Positions 43,974 through 55,461 of a stretch of 64,000 bases of DNA are shown one piece after another. The notes below the pieces were generated by a model, which had not been told where the DNA came from, made no database searches, and saw only the letters and a program-made list of their open reading frames with translations. The stretch spans positions 36,150,038 through 36,214,037 of the forward strand of contig CM063109.1 of assembly GCA_031841125.1 (NCBI GenBank). The letters run 5' to 3'. Position numbers and translations under genes: made by a program. The first letter of the stretch is position 1, and every line of letters begins with the position of its first letter. The stretch comes from Acanthococcus lagerstroemiae. Lineage: Eukaryota; Arthropoda; Insecta; Hemiptera; Eriococcidae.

Positions 43974-44686
43974 CCGTAAATTGGGATGACTTTGCCGATG
44001 GGAGGTGACTTTGCCGATCAATCATTTTTGACCATATTACTGGCTCTGTGTCGTATGCCTAATACTTCTAAGGGCATAGATCAATGAAGGAACATAGATA
44101 CAACACTTCGAAAACCAGTGAGACGTACTGTCTTCACAGTATCACTAAGATTATTTTAAGAGAAGGTTCACTCATCCACATGGCGCAAACAACATATGTG
44201 ACGTCAAGGAGTACAGCTTTCTTTTATCTTTACTCATAATTGATGCCCTCAACATATTTTTCTATTATTTTTACGACACACAATATTCAATTGGCTACCG
44301 TAAAAAAAAAACCTCTACCGCAAAAATTCAATTTTCCCATTACTTTTTTATGAAGTGAATTCCGGCGCGAGTGAGATGGGAAGAATTGTTGCTGGCTGCC
44401 TACCCGAATGAGTGAACCTACTCTTAAAATAATCTTGCAGTATCACAGGCCGAAATAGGTGGCAAAGGTAGGCTGTTTTTCAAGCACAGAAAAAGTTCCG
44501 AAAAAGTAACCTGATAAATTGGGAAGTTAACCAAAAGTACCTGTGTTGGTAGCCCTGCTTCTAAATCGAGGGGATAATTTCACTCGTTCATATAGAAAAC
44601 TTTTAAAAGGAGTGATTTTTGAACGCCTTTAGCGTGTTATAAGAATCGTTTTTGAAAGATTTCGACAAAGTCATCCCGATTTACGG
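43974..44686. mobile_element. Tc1/mariner-type element nested in the hAT (TA duplication)
   Basis: The ends CCGTAAATTGGGATGACTTT and the complement of CCGTAAATCGGGATGACTTT are inverted over about 24 bp, with TA at 43972-43973 and 44687-44688. Non-autonomous. Confidence 0.9.
44146..44437. mobile_element. Mutator-type MITE, innermost (TSD CAGTATCAC)
   Basis: 292 bp with 28-bp inverted ends (AAGATTATTTTAAGAG followed by AGGTTCACTCA) and an exact 9-bp flanking repeat CAGTATCAC (44137-44145 and 44438-44446). Long inverted ends and a 9-bp duplication are the Mutator/MULE pattern. Its interior is related to 26695-26896. Confidence 0.88.
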
Positions 44687-44949
44687 TAGATAAAACACCG
44701 TATTTGTGTAACGCAAGTCACGTCACGAACGCCCGCATAATTACATTTTATTGAACAGCAGTATTCATTTAAGTTTGAGATTGTTAAAAATTTTACATGC
44801 CGATGTCATTTTTCAACACCTCCCCTGCTCCCTCAGTTCCGGAGCCGCATTCAAAAAATTGATTTGGTCTTTAGCAATTTGACCCAACTCTGTGTTGGCC
44901 CTTCCGTGCCCATGCAAAAAAAAAAGCGAGGTACGTTACTGTGTTTCAA

Positions 44950-45572
44950 GGTCGCTGTTGGGGAGGAAAGGGACTTCACGGATAATTTCACAGTGACCAT
45001 TCAGAGTAGAACTTTTTCACGGAAATTTTCGTAAAATTCGAAAAATGTTGCGTTTGTAACTACTTTTTGAGGGTCAACACAATGAAATCCAATCATATAA
45101 AGGAAATCTGATATCCGGCCCGCAGTATATCTTTTGGTTCTGGAAGTACAACAGTTCCTGCTGATATTCAGCATACTTGCATCCTATTATTAGTTTTGAA
45201 AATTCTGGAAAAGCGAGATTAAGGCCTATTTCATGTACGCAGAATTAGAGCACAGAAAACATACAACGCTCTCTGAGCACTGTACCGCCCGGAATACCTC
45301 TACAGTTTTATTTATTAGTCTTCGTTTTCGTTTCGTTATCTGTTACTCCTTTCTAATGCAAATTACATATAATATTCTTAAAAAATAAAATGTCTATTTT
45401 CTCTGACCGGATGTGTGATTGAATGCGACCCGTCCATGCCATAAATTGATGTGTAATACAAAAGGCGACAACAAATATAAACAATTAATAAATCCGAGTT
45501 CATGTATTTCATGTACAATATTCTGTTGTCCAGCCAGTTCTTTTTCATTTGTTTCTTCTTTTTGCTTTGCAG
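44950..45572. other. Stretch before the candidate exon
   Basis: No transposon or gene recognised. A minus-strand frame at 45394-45675 overlaps the candidate plus-strand exon and has no recognised family. Confidence 0.3.
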
Positions 45573-45636
45573 TCAGAAACCCGGGAAACAATATCGGATT
45601 CGCGGGATTCCGATCAAGCAATTTGTTCGCGTCCAG
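45573..45636 (+). CDS. Candidate internal exon, 64 bp
   Basis: A long pyrimidine tract, TTCTTCTTTTTGCTTTGCAG, precedes it and GTAAGCAACG follows. In the phase supplied by 39283-39349 it reads SETRETISDSRDSDQAICSR plus P, a serine- and acid-rich peptide, and leaves phase 1. All three frames are open, so coding sense is not proven. Its base composition is more GC-balanced than the flanks. Confidence 0.4.
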
Positions 45637-47799
45637 GTAAGCAACGCTATCTATAATAAAAAATCGAATATTCACTACCTATGAAAACACATGTTTGGTC
45701 ACCTTGAAGACTTTATTCACGTTCTGGTCGCTCGACTCGCACACATTCTGTTGGATAAAAAAACCTAACGGGTAACCGATCCTCTCTCGAATCTGTGTAC
45801 GTGCGGTGTGCGTGGTGCACGGCGCACAGGTAAACCAGTTGCACTGTGCGTCTTCAAGCGTAACTTCTATCTGCTTTAGTTGGTTTCGCGAATGACTCAC
45901 GATTTAGTGATTGTTTGTTTTAACGTTTATTTGATCCGGTACGAGGACGTTAATCAAAAAGTAGTAAGTGCATATAGTTTGGTGCCATTCATAATGGTGT
46001 GACAGAAAAGAAGCCTATGCCGCTGCGAGTTTAGTTTCGAGTAAGTACATCGTCATTTTTGATGGAGCTTATTTGAAATGCGTTCTCGGTGAAGAATATT
46101 CTGATACATGTAAATTAGTATTCTGGTCGAATGGTTATTACCTAGTACAGACAATGGTCGCGATTAAATGGTCTACTGTTGATATAGTAAAGCGGAATTC
46201 CGGTAAGGCGCTTTTGAGCATATCCTCCGCGCTTGATTTCTCAGAGTGATCATTCTCATCGATAATCGACAGATTCTGAGAGGTAGCCGAGTTCTCTATA
46301 ATTTTGGCTGGCCCGTTTTTTTTTCTACCACTTTTCTGCATGCAGGCTGCTCAGATACTTTTTATAGAAAAGAGAACCACAGGTCGTTTAAAAAGTGTGC
46401 TGGCAAACTCGCATCTCGCTTCACTCGATGCTCTGTCCAGAAGTATTTCTGCCGTATATGTTATAAATGACTCGGGCGTGCTCTTCCCCTTTTCCTTTTT
46501 TCTCTTCCTAGGTCGAGTCAAGTATTGTTAAGACGAAAGTTGGGCTGGAAAAATGTTTACGCTTAAATTTCATTTATGCTTTAATCATTTTTGCGGTAAT
46601 CTTGAAATAGATATTTCAGCAGCTGGTTTCTATTCCATCTTTGTACAGATCATACATGACAAGAAAGACATTACTAATAGATAAATGAATTTACTGATAG
46701 ACCAGTATCTGATTGGCGGCCCCACGGTGGCTTAATGTGGTTTGGCAAACTCTTTGACTATACAGATAAAACTATGGCATATCTACTGCATAGTCAAGGC
46801 CCTCCACATAATTTTTATATGTAATTATAATTATTGCTGACTGTAGAGCGAGTGTCTATATTGCTTGATTAGCAAATTTTGGCCTTCGCCGTCAGTCATA
46901 ATTATGGTTATCTTTTATATCAGCTTCAGCATAACAAAAGAGTATTTATTGACATCATTGAGGAAAAGATAAGAGTTCTCTTTTTTCATTATTAAAAGAG
47001 TATTTTCCTCTAAAAAGAGTATGATCTGGTTAGCCTGTCTGCATGCGGCATAGAGAGGTGAATTTTTGGTGACTCTTTATCTGTTTTCAAGCATAAGTGA
47101 TATATCGCAAGATTTTGAACGGCACATGATCCCTCTACTAGCCCGACCCGTGGGTGGATTTGTCTACCTTTCTACCTGCACCTATCCACCCTCAGTTCTA
47201 AAATGTGTTGGCTAAATGTAGAAGAAAATATGTCCCTTGCATAGATATTATTCTCAGTTTATAAAAAATTCTGTACTCAGAACGGTTATTTAAAAAATAC
47301 ATATATAGGGCAGATGCGCAAAACAAAGCCAGCTGGCCCCTGAGCAGTTTTCCTGTTGCCTTTTTCCAAATGAATGCAGTAGAACTATCATGAGGAAGAG
47401 GGAACACGGAGTTGGTAGAAAATCAAGAGCATGGTAATACTTGGATTTTTGTAATGCCTTAATTTTCAAAGTGGCCACATGTGGACCTTGGTCACATTTG
47501 TTACATCTGCCATAGATATCAACAATAGAAATTATGATTATTGGATGACAAGTTTGAGCGCTTGTCTAATATGCTGTAATGCAGAAATGTTATCATCTAC
47601 CCTTTGGTCTTCCATTCAAAGGAATTTGGAATTATAAAATAGTTGTAGAATATAGGATACATATCCAGGTACCTTCTTAAAATATGCACTGCCTTCCTGC
47701 GTTGCAAGGTTACCGTATCACTTAATATCTGTTAGTTAAAATTTTCCATTAATTAGCAAAAGTTAGGTTATGAGAATTAGGTGTCCTTTTTTTCTAATT
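45637..47799. other. Stretch with a CpG-richer patch and unassigned ORFs
   Basis: 45700-46050 is CpG-richer, with a donor-like TTTCGA/GTAAGTACAT at about 46040, so it could be an alternative first exon. A minus-strand frame at 46138-46341, acidic and serine-rich (IIDENDHSEKSSAEDMLKSA), ends just before a GTAATAACC donor-like word and might be a minus-strand exon. The rest is AT-rich with nothing recognised. Confidence 0.25.
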
Positions 47800-48012
47800 T
47801 GCTCTCAACCCGAGCCCTGGAATCCGCCCTTTCGAGCATTACCTCAGAGACGTCGGGGAGGCTGCTAGGGCTATCTTACTTAGCCCGCTTCACTTCTTGC
47901 CGAAAAACCGGCCTAGGTCGAACATCTGGCGAGTTGCTATGTGGGATCGAACCCGGGAACTCCGCCGGATTTCGAGACCAACGCGCTATCCACTCGGCCA
48001 ACCAGGTAGGCC
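47800..48012 (-). mobile_element. tRNA-derived SINE, copy 2
   Basis: Minus strand: a tRNA-Ser-like head at about 48008-47936, with GGTTGGCCGAGTGGATAGCG (box A), an anticodon-loop-like CTCGAAA and GGGTTCGATCC (box B). The same body as copy 1 follows (AGGCCGGTTTTTCGGCAAGA, then GAGGTAATGCTCGAAAGGG), ending GGGTTGAGAGC. Its box B is closer to consensus than that of copy 1. Confidence 0.88.
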
Positions 48013-50372
48013 GCGCTAAAAAAAAAAAGAAGTACTTGTGGAAAGACAATTTGCGAGCAAGGCGAGTGAAACATTCCGGAATTTTCCAGAAATTTACGTT
48101 GAAAAATCGTATTTTTGTTGGTTGAAAAAGAGGTTTTGAATCCTCTCTTTGGGCGCAAGTCCGGTGTAGATGCAACAGCTGTAGGATCATAGTCAAGTCA
48201 TTGATCAATATATTCCGACCGTTAAATGTGTATTTGAAATTGAAACAGTTTATGCACTCCTGAAGTTTTCTTTCCTATGCTAATCTTTTTATTTTGTGTC
48301 TGTACTTTGAAGCAATTAGCGCACTCCTAAAGCTTTCTCGCTCATGTTAATCTTTTTATTTTTAACGGTTTTTGAACTCTTAAAGTTTTTTTTTTTGGCT
48401 ACTGGCCCATGCGTATTTCTTTCTTCTTCATATCTGACCATTCAAACAGCTTGTTCACTCTTTAAGTATCTAGGTCCACGCTCATTTTTTTCTTTGTGTC
48501 TGAACCAGGGCTAAGTGAGCATCCTGAACTTTTGCTGATCACAGTAAGTTGGGGGAAAATGAGATGTCTAAAGTTTTCACTGGATGAATGTTAAGTATAA
48601 TTTTTATCAACACCTCTGGCAAGGCGTTGCTCAGATATTCTCTTAGTTCGAGCAAAGAATAACTTCATCTTCATGAGCCAATGTTCACTCACATTCCTGA
48701 CACGACAAGCTATTGAAATCAAACTTTAATCTGACATCTGAGTTTCGGACTGCTTTCCATTTCTGCTTTCATGAGAATATTTTGAAGAATGAGTGATAAT
48801 GTGCACGTTCTACATAACGTTGATCGTACTGAAAGATAATTTTAATTCGTGAAGACAGGTACTTTTACAGCACGTCGTATTTCTTTAACTTGTCTTACAG
48901 TTTATTACGAAAGTTGAGAAATGCGTGTAATTTGATGAATGTAGGTATTCTTGTTTTATTCGTTTGTTCTTGAAGAAGTAGGTAGATATGTTGTTTTTTG
49001 TGTGAGCTCTATTGACATTTTCCGGACGAAACAAGAAGATTTCAGCGGGGGACAAGTCTCCTTTCCAGGAGGAAAACATAATATTCTTGGCTAAATAATA
49101 TTTTTTGAAGATCCAGGCAAGCAAATGGGTCACTTGCCCTCTTCTTGAGACAGCTCTTGTACATTGATGTGTGCTATTAACAGCAAAGTTGCTGATTTAG
49201 TAACTTTGGTGCTAACTTTAGCAACTGTCCTGAATTGTTGCTCCCTTTTTTAGGAAAACTATTGTAAATAATTTTCAAATTAGTTCCTAAGTTAGCTACT
49301 TTTAAGAAAGAAAAAAAAACTTGGATACTTTTAGCAACTTTGATCATTTTCGCAAATTTTGAAAGATTAAAATACCTAACAGTATTTTAACAACTTTTTT
49401 CCTTGTTCTTAACTATTTTGTAAGTATCGAATTGGCAACACTTATTGAAATCTGTTTTTGACAACGTAAATCATTGGCCGGTTGTTTTTTTCGGATACTT
49501 TTTTTTTTTTTTTTGAATGTATAGGTGGTTGTTTTTAAAGTTGGTATAATTTCTGCCACATTTTTAATCACAAAAGGTCACTGAGGATGTATCTTAATGT
49601 ACTGGTGGAATGTACTTAGAATCATATAAAATAATCTCAGACTTCAGGTGGCCTGGTATTTAGTTACCAGCAATTTTGAACTTTCACAGTGTCAAGATTT
49701 TCAAACTTGAGTAAATGCCCTTGTCATAGCATCATAGGAATTCTCATGCAATCACTGTCCTAGAGTCCTGGATAGGTAGGTATCTCATATTAGAAGAAAA
49801 TTTGATCAGCATCAAGTACATTAGATGTGTAATCGGATATAAGTATCAAAATTAATTTCTGAGGGGTGATGGGCGGAAACTATATGTTAGAGGAAAAATA
49901 CCACAACTGCCTGCAAACCTTTAATTGTTATATACTAATGGATATGGCGAACTAAATAAGGCATATGTGTTTGCTTCCTTCAACTACACAGCTATTTGAA
50001 CTGCACTGTACACTGGCTACTTCAGTGTTGTTGGTATAGGTAAATTTGACGAACCTGCGAGTTTAGTTTATCTTAACTCGCAGCTTGTTACCCATTTACT
50101 AGTTAGTACATCAGAGATGATGCAAACACGTACCTATAGATACTCTCAGGATGTGGCCAAAGGTTGTCACGTGTCAGAACACAATACCTATTGAAACATA
50201 TGCTCGTGCGCTCTGTATTTCCTGCTTTCTTTGGTAACTGATGAGCCTGGCAGCTCTTGCGCCATTACATTCTTGTCAGTCTTCATTTCATCAGAGGCTA
50301 TGTACTTTACTCTTCTGTGGGACCTGTAGGTATGTGTAGAGTGTTGTAATAGTCAGAAGGAAAATCATGGGA
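48013..50372. other. AT-rich stretch with no recognised feature
   Basis: 48250-48520 holds loosely repeated words (GCACTCCTAAAGCTTTCT, TAATCTTTTTATTTT) at about 60-70 bp spacing, an old degenerate repeat. Nothing coding was recognised. Confidence 0.4.
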
Positions 50373-50385
50373 GACAACAAACTTG

Positions 50386-50962
50386 GTGTGTGGTGGGACG
50401 TATGGCGATGCACGCATGCCAAAGTGGCCCCTATGACACCGCACCCCTGCCACAGGAACTACCCTTTCGAGTATTGCGTCAGTGACCGGAGGGACGCCTT
50501 GGGGCCGGGCCCGAGCCCCCATTTCTACGTGCTGGAACGGTGCGCGCGTCCTACCAGGTCCACCATGGGGTTCCCTACAGACCGAGGCCCGCATTCCTTG
50601 AGCGCTTGCCTGGAAATTTCAGGTCCCCCACGGCCGGACGCGCTGCCTCTCTTCACTCACCCCTCACCTCCTCGTCTTGGTCCGTGTGTCGACGCAGGCA
50701 GGTGGTGACGACGGGTGAGCCCTGCCGGTGGGTCCGCAGTGCAGCTGCAGCAGCTCTTCCTAGGATGGTACAGAGTTCTCCTCCTGTTCGATGGTGTGGG
50801 CCGAGCTTGGTAACTCGCCGGCCCACTGTCTCGACCACTCCGTCTGCATCTTCTTCTTCATCATCTCCGGAACCAGGCTGTCCGGCGCGAGACGGCTGAT
50901 CACGCCGTCGTCTTTATCGCTTCTTCCGCCGGGATTGATCGCTGTTGTGGCCGTCCCGCGCG
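50386..50962 (-). mobile_element. GC-rich 577-bp retroposon (TSD GACAACAAACTTG)
   Basis: A sharply bounded GC-rich block in AT-rich DNA, flanked by an exact 13-bp repeat (50373-50385 and 50963-50975). The left end (GTGGGACGTATGGCGATGCA) recurs at 14182, 30218 and 60583, while other copies differ or stop further right. Target-primed reverse transcription keeps 3' ends constant, so the sense strand is inferred to be minus, with the 3' end at 50386. It lacks a poly-A tail. It carries the core GACGCAATACTCGAAAGGG, similar to the tRNA-SINE body. Open frames exist on both strands, for example minus LVPEMMKKKMQTEWSRQWAG, but no family is recognised. Confidence 0.8.
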
Positions 50963-50975
50963 GACAACAAACTTG

Positions 50976-53772
50976 TAAGATTTTTAAATCGATTAAACGG
51001 TATACATTTTGAAGTAACAGATTTCTTTGTAAAGCTGTACACATGTTTGGATAAATTAAACCCAATTTTACTGATTATTTAGGAGTGCTATTCAAATTTT
51101 TCGACGTCTATTACGAAATGTAGAAAATTGAGACGTGTTCTGCTGGTTTGAAGGTTGATACGTTTAAATTAGATTCCGCGATATTCAATTGATGAGTTTC
51201 TCCAGCTTGACGGATATAAAAAAAAAAATTACTCGCAGTTTTCATTTCCTACAGACTTAGTAAACTTTACCACCAAACTGACGATTTCAAATGGAGCACT
51301 TCCTCTGGAAAGTAATTTTGGTATCAGGTTATAAAGTTCAGAACTGGAACTGTATCTTGCTGGTATCGATCAACGCTCTGTTGATATATGGTATAGATCA
51401 TGCTTGGGTGCCCATCTGACGTTTTAACTTGCATGAAACATGAAACTGAATATTTTCTCTAGGTTGTAGGTATATTGATACCCAAGTAAACAGTTGCTTA
51501 AAGATTTGCATGATAGAGCATAATGTCTCTATGAGTTTTTTTATTCAAGCTGTAACAGATGCGGTGAAAATCTGAATAGAAGGAAGTTTTGTTGACAGTC
51601 TTGGAAACGTTTTTTGTCTTCCAGTTGTCTTTAAACTCAGTGGAAATGTACCTAATAATATTTAATATGCACATCAGCGGTCATTCATAGGTATACCTAC
51701 AAAACATTGAAAGTTATTAAAACGTATTTTCCTTGTGAGCAATACATTGATTGGAATATTTCGAAGAAACTTCCGAATTATTAAGTAGTTTTCCATTTGA
51801 AAATTTACCTGGCTTGTTTAATAAATAGCACTAGGTACAGTTTTTGAATAATTGAAAATGATAATTTAAAGCTGTCATGCCAATATCTTTCACTGTCTTA
51901 GTTGTGTTCAAATAGGTGTGCACATATATCTTAACGACTCCTTCGAATAATTAAGCAATTTTAGACCTAATAAGAACGTGGAAATTTCTTGAAAGAAATC
52001 AATTTTGAAATTCAGAGCGGAGATTCCTTCATCGTGGAGCGGCTCAAGCGTTATGAACTTGATATAGGAATTCGTATTAAAAATCTTAGAAATGTACATA
52101 GCATAGCAGCTACCTTTACTCCAAAGTCGTATAGGTATATGAGTTTACTTTTTATAATTCACATGCGAGGTTTAGGAAATGATATGAAGAGAAAAACAAG
52201 CTGGCACCGTTGTACGTAACATTCCGCACTAATTGTAAATCCGCTACTAAAGCCTATCGAGCGTGTACCCGACGAACCATTGCACCTAATTATTTGTTAT
52301 TTCCTTGTGAATTTTTCACATTGTCGATCCTCAAAAATGTAAGGCCAGTTTCGCATAAAATTGACCTGAAATGCCCTACAGTCGACGATAATCAGCACTA
52401 TTGTCGCGAACCACCTATATTTGACGAAGTACAGGAGAATAACCGACTGTATAAGAAATAGGTACCCGTATTATTATTTGACCCTGTCGATTAGTTGAAG
52501 GGTTTGGTTGGCACCTTTGTGTAATCGTTAAAACCATCGTTCAGTTTCTCGGGTATGAGTGATTAACACTAGTTGTTTCCTGTTTCACCCAAAAGGTCAT
52601 CACGCTGTCTTTCGTTTAAGTCGCGAATAGGGTCAGTAATGTCCTAATGTATTTGATCCCTACGCATCCATAGTTTGGAAAAAACATTGCATTGGCTTCA
52701 CTGCGGTCTTTATTACCTATCGGCGTTGGATTTGTTCACAAATTGGTGTCGATGCTGAGTACCTAATCAAATCATTCGTTGTCATTCCCACAGTCATTAA
52801 TTCGGCCGAACGAAAAGGTATTTAATTGCATTAACGATCGAAGTAATTAAAGCTTACGCCGACACGTTCATGATTTTTTAAATAATTCTTGTCTGTTCAT
52901 TGTTCCGTTAGCACCTAGAGAATGTTTGATCTTGTTCTCGATGGTCATCGAAGGTGCAAGCACCTTAACTTTGTTGTAGGTTTGAGATAGGTACTTACTA
53001 TTTTGCGAATTTTACGATAGATGTGTTGGGTTATGAATAATCATATCTAAAAAAATATTGTAGCAAACGTAATTGCCATTATGGTTCTTGTTGTTCATTA
53101 AAGTACGAATGAGTATTGATACGGCATGTAGTGCAATTCATGAAAAGCTGATTGGACGTGCATGATATTGTGATTCTTCAGTTTGTTTTTGGTGCCGATT
53201 TTCATCTAAATCAGATATTAGTAGGTCAGGCGTTGGAAGAATAAATATAGTGGTGTCTGGAAATGTTCTCTTCTTCAAGGGTTTGAAACTGTTGAGTTTA
53301 ACTGGTACGCTAAAGAATTACACCTGAGATTGAAATCATCATCAGAGTGCATTACGTCATTGTAAAATCTATTCAGAAAGTTGTTTCTTTGGCTCCCTTA
53401 GGCAGGTACTTGGCTACATGACTGAGCAAAATGTGTAGATGCAATTGCACAGTGGAGATTAGTAGTCTATGGATACATATGTATTTACATTTTCATCGAC
53501 TGTCTTATATGTAGAAACCGTACTTCTGTGAAGGAGTGATAACCGTGCTCTGGCGCTACTGATTATAATTTAGTCGCCATGTTATGTTTGTAGTTCGAAT
53601 TCAAAGAAATCTATTTCCTCAGGCCTCGAATTTTGAAATTTTCCTTCAAACATATCTGAATCGTGTGTATTTCGTTTGTACAGGCAGTTTCCTCGTTTGA
53701 AGCACTCGTACATGAGTCATTAGCTCATCTATAGCATAGGTTCTATCTGGGAGTTAAGGAAACAAGGGTAAA
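50976..53772. other. Stretch with no recognised feature
   Basis: AT-rich sequence. The plus-strand frame at 52210-52461 (83 aa) has normal composition but no recognised domain. No repeats related to others in the window were noticed. Confidence 0.35.
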
Positions 53773-55460
53773 GGGTTATTTTCCTGAATGCAATTTTCCG
53801 ACAGACTGTTCTCCCGACAAATCTTTTTCCCGACACCTTAAATCCCGACACTCAGAAAGTTTTATTTCAATGTTATATATAGTAGGTACGTTGTCACGAT
53901 TTTTCACACGCCTTCCAAGGCTTTTAAATTCAGCCAAGCAGGTTTCGGTGTTTCCCTGCTCCTTATGTAGTTCTAGGATTGCAGCATACAGGTCAGAGTG
54001 ATGTTTCGCTACAATCGCTCTGAACCTGTTGTACCAACCCTCACTAACATTGTTAGTTCTGTGAGAGTTTGACAATATCGCGTCACGTTGATTCTACATA
54101 TATTTCCGGTTTGTACCTGGGTGGCACAGCTTATCATCGACCTATGACGGGTGTACCGCAGATGTAATTGGTATCGAAGTAGTTGTACAAAGGAAGAATT
54201 TCCATTGGTGCATCGTCGAGCACAACTTCTGCCACTGGGACGTAAGCAAGAGCTGATACTATGTGGATGTATGTCTTGATACTCCTGTCGTCCTCATCAT
54301 TGTATCTGCTGTAATCCTAGCGCCTGCACGTGCCTGTAAACGCTCTGGCCGAGGTGGAAGAAGCAACATTTAACGCGTACTTCTAGGTAAATTTCTTGAG
54401 CAGCATTAATGATGCCTAGCTCGAAGTCTGTCATTGGCGTCAAGGGGGTGCAGGAATGAACACGCTATCGCGCCACTGCATTTTTGACACTTTCCAATAC
54501 CGTGGCATACCGTGGTTTCTATTCCAATAATTGTAAAAAGCTGTGTCAAATGGTGGGACTAACTTTAAAAGTGCCGTCCAGAAACCATACTGAACTTTCA
54601 CAAAGCATCTCAACATTCTCCCTCGTCGCGAATGCGATTACTCTGTCTACATTGGGTGTACCACGATTGTCTGCTGGTACAAATGGCTTCTCTTGCAGTG
54701 TTTGCTGATACTGTAGTGGTAGATCTTGTAGTTCAGCGATAGTTTTCGGATTTGGTGGTAAATTTTTACGTCAAGTGCGCCGCATTGTCCTACGAATGGA
54801 CTCTCTTTCGGGAAGTTGAATCAGCATATTTGAGGGAACTCCGAGTAGTTCATTACGGATCAGCTGACGTGGTGGCTGCTCAGGGTGTTCTTCAGCCTTG
54901 CGCTTGATCGGTTCCATCAATATTTCGGCTTTCACAGTCTCTCGGTTCGGTGGGTGTGTATGTGTACCTGTGCTTCGACGTGTCTGGTCCAGTCATAACA
55001 TTGACAGGATCTCCAGTTCTTTGTTCTGCAGGCTTAACTGTCACAGCTCGCGCAAAACACTCATCAGATCGGACTTGTTGGCAGTCCCAGTAGGTCCGCG
55101 CGTTCTGCTCCCGGGATTTCAAATAGATGAAGCCGTCTACGAAGAGTTTCTTTCTCAACTTTTAAAAAGTTCCAATAGCTTTATGGAGGGTACCTTACTT
55201 TAAAATAATTACCATGGCACCGAAGATTGAACTGACAATTCTGACCTACCCTGATGAAATTGGAACTCTGTGTACAAACGAGATACAGTTCTGTCGGAAA
55301 ATTGCAGTCGGGAAAAAGGGCTGTCGAGAAACTTTGATGGTTGGTAACAAATTTTGTCGGGAAATTGCATTCGGGAAAAAGGTTTCGAGAAATTGCAGTC
55401 AGGAAATTTAATGGTCGGGAAAAGATTTTGTCGGGAAATTGCATTCAGGAAAAAGGACCC
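53773..55460. mobile_element. FLYWCH-MULE transposon with inverted ends
   Basis: The left end GGGTTATTTTCCTGAATGCA continues as ATTTTCCGACA; the right end is the complement of GGGTCCTTTTTCCTGAATGC followed by AATTTCCCGACA. The right subterminal part (55280-55440) repeats GTCGGGAAATTGCA and GGGAAAAAGG several times, and the left has CCCGACA words. The transposase gene lies inside on the minus strand. No convincing 8-11 bp target duplication was found. Confidence 0.78.
53776..55158 (-). pseudogene. FLYWCH zinc finger + MULE transposase
   Basis: Minus strand. The N terminus (55158-54892) has a FLYWCH-type finger: KLFVDGFIYLKSREQNARTY, WDCQQVRSDECFARAV, then a histidine further on. The linker has PPRQLIRNELLGVPS and KNLPPNPKTIAELQDLPLQY. 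The MULE DDE domain follows: SSVWFLDGTFKVSPT (first aspartate), MTDFELGIINAAQEIYLEV (second) and KCCFFHLGQSVYRHVQALGL. The C terminus is RTNNVSEGWYNRFRAIVAKH, then LYAAILELHKEQGNTETCLA, ending within the left inverted repeat. Stops or shifts occur near 54530, 54330 and 54090-54120. It encodes the element's own transposase, now broken. The architecture matches MULE transposases with FLYWCH fingers known from insects. Confidence 0.88.
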
Positions 55461-55461
55461 G

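Larger units (their letters stand above)
43837..44941. mobile_element. hAT-type element, outermost of three nested (TSD TGTTTCAA)
   Basis: It starts CAGTGGCGTAACCAGGGGCG and ends GCGAGGTACGTTACTG. TGTTTCAA is repeated exactly at 43829-43836 and 44942-44949. Without the nested elements only about 390 bp are its own. Non-coding. Confidence 0.9.

Noticed and set aside
46138..46341. Minus-strand acidic ORF as a confirmed exon
   Set aside because: A donor-like GTAATAACC follows it, but the acceptor is weak and no neighbouring minus-strand exon was found.
47936..48008. A genuine serine tRNA gene on the minus strand
   Set aside because: It is the head of a dispersed repeat with a SINE body; the stems do not pair well and a second, more decayed copy exists at 2330-2396.
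50540..50899. GC-rich 119-codon ORF as a host exon
   Set aside because: It lies wholly inside a TSD-bounded retroposon.
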